Shown here: positions 58,962 through 64,000 of the stretch, piece by piece
How positions within the stretch are numbered: position 1 is the stretch's first letter
Layout of the letters: each line of letters opens with the position of its first letter
From: Hymenopellis radicata
Lineage: Eukaryota; Basidiomycota; Agaricomycetes; Agaricales; Physalacriaceae
NCBI GenBank assembly: GCA_015501595.1
Contig: JADNRX010000059.1
Coordinates: 124,001 to 188,000 of the forward strand
Length of the DNA stretch: 64,000 nt
Reading direction: 5' to 3'
Position numbers and translations under genes: made by a program
The notes under the pieces: model-generated
Database searches by the model: none
The model's input: only the letters and a program-made list of their open reading frames with translations
Told to the model about the DNA's origin: nothing

Positions 58962-60552
58962 TTACTCAGAATCACTCTCTTCTAAGAGAGGGGGGCGTAG
59001 GGTCATCTTTGTCTTCACAAACCATTGGGGGAGGTTCTGACGCGACACAAGGGGCCAGTCCTGTTTTGCGTTGAACATCAGTATCTAAAAAAATATAGAA
59101 CAAAACCGACTACTTACCTCGTCGTGTCTGTATTCATTGACTCTCTTGCGCGCGCAGCGATTTTTCATTACCTTCATCTTCCTAACGATTTCACCATGTA
59201 GACATTGTACACGAGACACCGACAACGGATTGTCTTCATAGTCCTCCCACACCGTCGTCACCGAGAACTCGGTGAGGGTGGAGAACCGCTCCTGCTGTAG
59301 CATGTTGTTCAGATCGTCCAACATCTCCGACTCTAAGCTGAGACAGGCCTCCGGAGCGTTCTTGACGGTGCAGCGCACGTCGAGGCGTTTGAGGGCGTGC
59401 AGATCGGGGTCCACTTCCATCTCCAGGCATTCGATTAGCCATTGTATGACCAACTCGGCCTCTTGGTCCAGTTCAGGGCCTGAAGCCTGTATTTCGCAGA
59501 CGTCGAAACCAATTGGACGTCGGAAATATGACAGAGAGCTACAGCCGTTATGTAGTCTAAGCGGGGAGTTCGTTAGTCAGGACTATTCTCGAAATACATA
59601 GTTAACAGATACCTTTCGGCTCCCTAGCGAGGTGAAGATGCAAACGGTTTAGAGAAACCGAGGAACGTACGATTTCCAGAGCAGGCTCATACCGGTGCAC
59701 GTACAGATCTTCGAGGGAATCTATCGCGACCTCCACAATAATGTTGTAAAAGAGGTGGAAGGCAGGGTTGACATCAGAGTCGTCGATGTTGCCGATCCAG
59801 AGTGATAGCAAATTGGGAGTAGGACCCCCAATCTTTTGGAGTAGATTCTCCATCTCTTCATCTTCGAACTCGACATCGGAACTGACGCGGACGTCATCAA
59901 GCGCCAGCTTCTTCAGTTTGGGGAACGACATGACAAACATGAGGGCCCTGCGGGCACCCGGGAAGGTGACACCTCGCAGTTCGAGCTCAGTCAATGTGGG
60001 GATGGATAGGACACCGTTATCGTCCTCCGGCAGTTTCTTCCAAATGTCGGAGGTGATGACCAGTTTGTACAGGTCGCCAAAGTCGGATGAGCGAAGATCG
60101 GAGACGAAGACTGCAGTGCGCAGTATGAGCTCGCCATTGTGAGGCTTAACGTTGCCGGAGGGGAGCGTATCACGCTTCTAGCAGAAATAGAGAGACTATT
60201 AGAGACCACAGTCAAATGGAAGAAGATAAAAACTAACCGGGAGCGTAGATATGTCCTCCTCCGATGTTGCATTCTCGGGCTGGGGTTCTTCGATCTTGCG
60301 CTTCACGTTTCGCCCGGTCGAATTCCCCTTCCTCACTGTGACTGTGGCAGCCTTGCGCGCCGTAGAGGGCTTTGCAGAAGGCTTTTCGGTAGATGTAACT
60401 TTCTTGACGCGCGGATTTGCAGTCTTGGACTTTTTGGGAACCAGCGGCTTGGACTGGGATTCTTGAGCAGTGGTACGCTGGGCTAGCTCCTGGATTCGGT
60501 TGGAGCGACGAGGAGGAGGCGCGTCGTTGTCGGCGGTACGTTTACGAGCCAT
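58962..60552 (-). CDS. Basic-headed LRR-like protein, unknown function
   Basis: Exons: 60552-60238, 60177-59613, 59479-59118 and 59084-58962. The first 100 residues are basic and Ser/Thr/Pro-rich (RRSNRIQELAQR; PKKSKTANPRVKK; KAATVTVRKGNS), like a nuclear or DNA-contacting tail. The body starts DTLPSGNVKPHNGELILRTA and contains leucine-rich segments: PTLTELELRGVTFPGARR, FPKLKKLALDDVRV and IDSLEDLYVHRYEP. It lacks a recognisable F-box. The third exon carries AELVIQWLIECLEMEVDPDL and ALKRLDVRCTV; the last ends LLEESDSE. The acceptor of exon 3 was chosen at 59479 because nearer AGs lead to stops; that junction is the weakest. Confidence 0.6.
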
Positions 60553-60925
60553 TTGTGATGATGATGGTAGGAGGAAGGTAAAGACATCGCGTCGCTAAAT
60601 GATTTTATGCATACACGTGACTTTGCGTGGCGCTGCATTTAGAACAATGAGAATTACATTTACCCCATTCGGATGCTACTGGTAAGTCTGAGGGTTTCCT
60701 TGCAAATCGAAAGGCGCAAACTGCCGGAAGCTGTGAAGAACCGATACGTTGAGAACGCCACACTGTTCAAAGAACAAGGAGTCGCACCTTTGATTCAACC
60801 GACCCACAACGTTACGGCCAATCCACATAATTGGTCCGGGCATGGGAGGCTAGGTGGAAATTATTCACTTGAAATAAAAGAAGATAAATGTATGTTCACT
60901 CGCCCAGTTAGGTACCTGGCCGTAG
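60553..60925. other. Intergenic region
   Basis: Promoter of the 60552 gene and 3' flank of the next minus-strand gene. A 99-codon plus-strand frame (60673-60972) overlaps that neighbour and has no independent support. Confidence 0.35.
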
Positions 60926-61964
60926 TCATGGTGGGCGAGGATGAAGGGGAAGGCTGTGAGCGGCGGAGATAGCTTGACACGGTCTCTTCATAGCTTAAAA
61001 ATCGCTAGTTGCGCGACACTCACGAGAGAATTGCAGATGATACCTCGAATCATACTGTCGAGTGCTGATTTACCGACCTGGTGGATCTTCTCTGGTGTAA
61101 CCGTGGGCATCTAAGAATCCACGAGTATGAGTAGCAATGGGATATCGTTTACATACATACCTCCGCATGAAGATGGTTGGCGAGACCATCCCCAAACGCG
61201 CGAAGCATAATGGCGCGCATAGTCGATTGGATTCCTGCTTGGACTTTCCTGCAGTATCTATCGAACTCCATCATGGCAAGCAGGAACGCCTCATGTTCTT
61301 TGCTGTTGCTTACGCCTAAATATTTCTTCCTCCTGCGTAACCTGCACGTCGTTGTTAAAATTCCAGTCAAAAAGATGCGGACGGGACTTACCACAAGACT
61401 GTCACCCACAAACGCCATTTCGTCACCGGCAGGACTTTGGGTGCGCTGAACTAGATTGAATTGAGTCCGCGCACGTAGACATGGTGTGTGATTGACATTT
61501 CCCATGCGAAGGATTCGGCATGATCTTCAGCTTCTCCGACGCATGCGCAGTGGGTATTCGCGGAGTTGATACGGGGCGACTTCAGTCATGATGCAGAGCT
61601 CCTTGAAGGGAACTGTATCCGAATTCGTTAAACCTGCCAACTTGCAGCAGCTGTCCTAAGTCTTCTTGCATAGGAGCCAGCTGCGCGTACGCGTAGGACT
61701 AAACGCAAAATTGCCATTGGCCGAGAGGGGTGCCGGTCGTTGAGGGAACGATGCGAAGGCTATCTGGCAGTTTCGTCGCAGGATCAGAGTCAGAGGCCCG
61801 TGTTTTTGTAGATCTCTATCTTTCGGATTGATAGGTAGGCCTGTGAGACTGTTGACTGGTGTAGACAGCGGACAACTGAGAGGGAACGTGGAGGGCAAGT
61901 GGAGGAATCCATATTGGGCACGCGTGACACGTCGACCAAACCCTCTTTCCGCGCCTACCACCAC
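60926..61964 (-). CDS. Unresolved multi-exon hypothetical gene
   Basis: Several coding-like segments lie on the minus strand with plausible short introns: a Pro/Leu-rich frame from 61964 (LTGLPINPKDRDLQKHGPLT), a segment reading YAQLAPMQEDLGQLLQVGRF with NEFGYSSLQGAL near 61690-61590, CVGEAEDHAESFAWEMS near 61535-61480, FLLAMMEFDRYCRKVQ and IMLRAFGDGLANHLHAE (61290-61165), then MPTVTPEKIHQVGKSALDSM with IRGIICNS (61110-61020) and a Pro-rich end at 60926. I could not link all pieces with certainty, so start, exon number and function are open. The GTATGT and GTGAGT donors around the last two exons are good. Confidence 0.35.
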
Positions 61965-62136
61965 CAGGTCTCAACATTCTTCAGCATGATTATTATCAAG
62001 ACCTGTGGCGTTTATGTGGCTTCCTCTGAAGATAGGCGCCCAAGGTCTTACGGCAATTAGCGTTCGGTTCAACGTATGACCCTTGCATCTAATGATAAAA
62101 ACCATCTTTCATCAAACCTGATTCTCATCCACGACC

Positions 62137-64000
62137 ATGTCCATATCCCACTTCAGAGACGGGAACGGAAACGGCGGTGGGAAAGAATTCTGGGCCAAGA
62201 ACCTTGTCGGCGCCTCGTCCTTGTTCTCCGTAGGCACTGGAGCGCTTCTCTCGAACCCGAGATGGCTCTGGGACAGCATGAGGCTATTTGTGCTGGGGAG
62301 TGTCATCGAAACAGGCAGGAGGTGCTTTCAGTGGCTGTATAATCGCGTTAGAATCCGTGCGTATCCATACATCACATTCCTAGTTCAAATTCTAACGAAT
62401 GAATGCGTAGGGTACTCTATGACAGCGGTTTTCGAAGACCACGATCCGGCATACGAGTGGATATTCCATTTTCTTGTGAGTTTACTGTTGCTTGTTTCAT
62501 TCAACCCACTTATCATCGTTAGACGCGTGAAAAAGTGTGGCGACAAGGCATGGAATTCCATGTCAGCTCTAAGACTTCCCAGCGGGAGTGGACCGTCAAC
62601 TCTATCGCCACGAACCTCGTAGAGGGAAGCGTCGATTACATCCCCTCGTATCGCCTGCCGCAGCTTTTCCGCTGGAAGGGATACTGGCTCGAGGTGCAGA
62701 AATCGGGTGGCGCGCAGAGCAACAACGGTATGATGGGGTCGCGTTCAATTGTTTTGACGTGAGTGTTTCTACAGCATGGTTTGATAAGCAGCTGACTGGA
62801 TTTATAGCGTGTTTTCCGTCAACATGGACGTCTTATCACAGCTAGTCGAAGAAGCCAAACGGGCGTACGACGAGGACAATAGGCCGCATGTTATCGTCCA
62901 TGCCATTGATACGATTGTAAGATTTTTCTTTTTATAATCTGGTCAGGCATTTATATCGTTTAGCGTCATCAGATGCGAGCTATGAGTCGAGGGCAGATGT
63001 CAATGTGGTGCGACGTGAAACGCAAGTCGCGTCGACCCGTCGAGTCTATTATTCTACCATCTGGTGTCGTTCCCTCGCTTCTGGCAGACATCCGAGACTT
63101 TATCGATTCGGAAGACTGGTATCGTAAAGCTGGGATACCGCATAGAATGGGCTTTCTGTTGTATGGCCCACCGGGAACTGGAAAAAGTGAGCCGATTGTG
63201 TTCCATTGGATGCTGATTCTGATCCTTGTGCAGCTTCTACTATATATGCTCTTGCAAGTGAATTAGGTTTTGAAATATTTACGCTTTCATTGGCATCGGG
63301 GCAGTATGTGATTTCCAACAGCAAGAGACATGGGACTGACTATCGTGTAGCATTGATGACAACTTCTTGCAAAAAGCTGCATCTGCGGTTCCCAAGAAGT
63401 CCATCTTCCTACTTGAGGACATTGACTGCGCCTTCCCACCACGCGAAGAGGAAGAAGATGCTCATGTGATGGGGCGTTCTGTGGTTGGCAATGGTTATAC
63501 TATGCCCGGTTTCCGGTCACAGGTAACATTGAGCGGGTTGCTCAACGTCCTAGACGGAGTCGCAAGTGAAGAAGGCAGAGTGTTCTTCGCTACGACGAAT
63601 TATGTGGACCGTCTAGACGAAGCGTTATTGCGCCCAGGACGGATTGACAGGAAGATAGAGTATCACTTGGCGACTGGAGCTCAAGCCTCAGCCTTGTACC
63701 TGCGATTTTTCACTCCCGAGATATACCCGGATTATCCGTTGAAGGAATGGGCAGACGAGTTTGGTGAGAAAATACCGAAAGACGAGTTTTCGACGGCCGA
63801 GCTGCAGGGGTATTTGCTGGGCAATAAGAGGGACCCGCGCGGTGCGGTGAACGTTGAAGCGTGGATTGAGAATGAGCGGCGGCTGAGGGTGGAGAAGGAG
63901 GAGCGCGAGAGTAAGAGAAAGGAAAAGAGAAGGCAACAGTTGGAGGCAAGGCCTGAAGGTTTCAACCGAGCTCGTCAAATGCCTGTGCCGCTGCCTATGC
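62137..64000 (+). CDS. BCS1-like mitochondrial AAA ATPase, 3' end cut by window edge
   Basis: Exons: 62137-62475, 62523-62758, 62808-62916, 62964-63186, 63234-63303 and 63351->64000. The N-terminal region holds a membrane segment and the BCS1-N domain (WRQGMEFHVSSKTSQREWT; RWKGYWLEVQKSG). The AAA module shows GIPHRMGFLLYGPPGTGKT (the Walker A Lys codon spans into the next exon), FLLEDIDCAFPPREEE (Walker B), VTLSGLLNVLDGVASEEGRV, and ATTNYVDRLDEALLRPGRID (sensor and arginine-finger region). A charged Lys/Glu-rich helix follows at the window edge. True Bcs1 translocates the Rieske protein in complex III assembly. Agaricomycetes have many BCS1-like paralogs, so orthology is not certain. Confidence 0.9.

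Noticed and set aside
60673..60972. A 99-codon plus-strand frame starting MLLVSLRVSLQIERRK.
   Set aside because: Overlaps the antisense of the minus-strand gene end, has no homologous features and no promoter or splice support.

Overview
The window is nuclear DNA of a filamentous basidiomycete, most likely an Agaricomycete (mushroom-forming fungus). The evidence is dense genes carrying many 47-60 nt GT-AG introns, very small exons, and lineage-typical families: an Agaricus/Boletus-type fruit-body lectin, a UstYa-like DUF3328 protein, SWIM/MULE transposons, HSPA12-like Hsp70, BCS1-like AAA ATPases and F-box/LRR proteins. No bacterial, plasmid or organellar features were seen. Exon boundaries below were placed by hand from splice signals, reading frame and family motifs.

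Layout. 1-1155: 3'-truncated UstYa-like oxidase gene (- strand). 1401-8650: two head-to-tail MULE-type transposons, both disrupted; the second has recognisable terminal inverted repeats. 8621-10546: the C-terminal half of a host gene whose start lies inside the right transposon terminus. 10881-15396: a small secreted cysteine protein, a small unknown protein and a disordered nuclear-type protein (all -). 15820-20906: a housekeeping block with a YIPF6/Yip4-like Golgi protein (-) diverging from proteasome ATPase Rpt2 (+), then the mitochondrial F1 ATP synthase beta subunit (+). 21395-24969: a tandem pair of coiled-coil proteins with an HPD-containing C-terminus, both broken. 25174-28183: two F-box-like/LRR genes. 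29634-31178: a coiled-coil gene. 31508-36460: an HSPA12-like Hsp70 fused to a very long low-complexity tail. 37057-41701: PDH E1 alpha and an ARMC8/Gid5 ortholog. 41819-46389: three tandem LETM1-like mitochondrial genes, separated by degenerate copies of the ARMC8 3' end. 46807-48422: an F-box/LRR gene. 48490-54430: a Sec14-like lipid transfer protein, an M35 deuterolysin and a seven-helix membrane protein with an Asp/Ser-rich insert. 54666-57205: proline iminopeptidase (18 exons) and a fruit-body lectin. 58493-61964: an LRR-like gene with a relic paralog start, and a poorly resolved gene. 62137-64000: a 3'-truncated BCS1-like AAA ATPase.

Themes. Four mitochondrial functions (ATP2, PDA1, LETM1-like, BCS1-like) and two protein-turnover functions (Rpt2, Gid5) are scattered without operon-like order. 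Structurally the window is marked by local tandem duplication, very small exons, three GC-AG introns, and a recurrent pattern of single-base frame breaks, several at short G/C runs. These are either real pseudogenisation or uncorrected sequencing errors.
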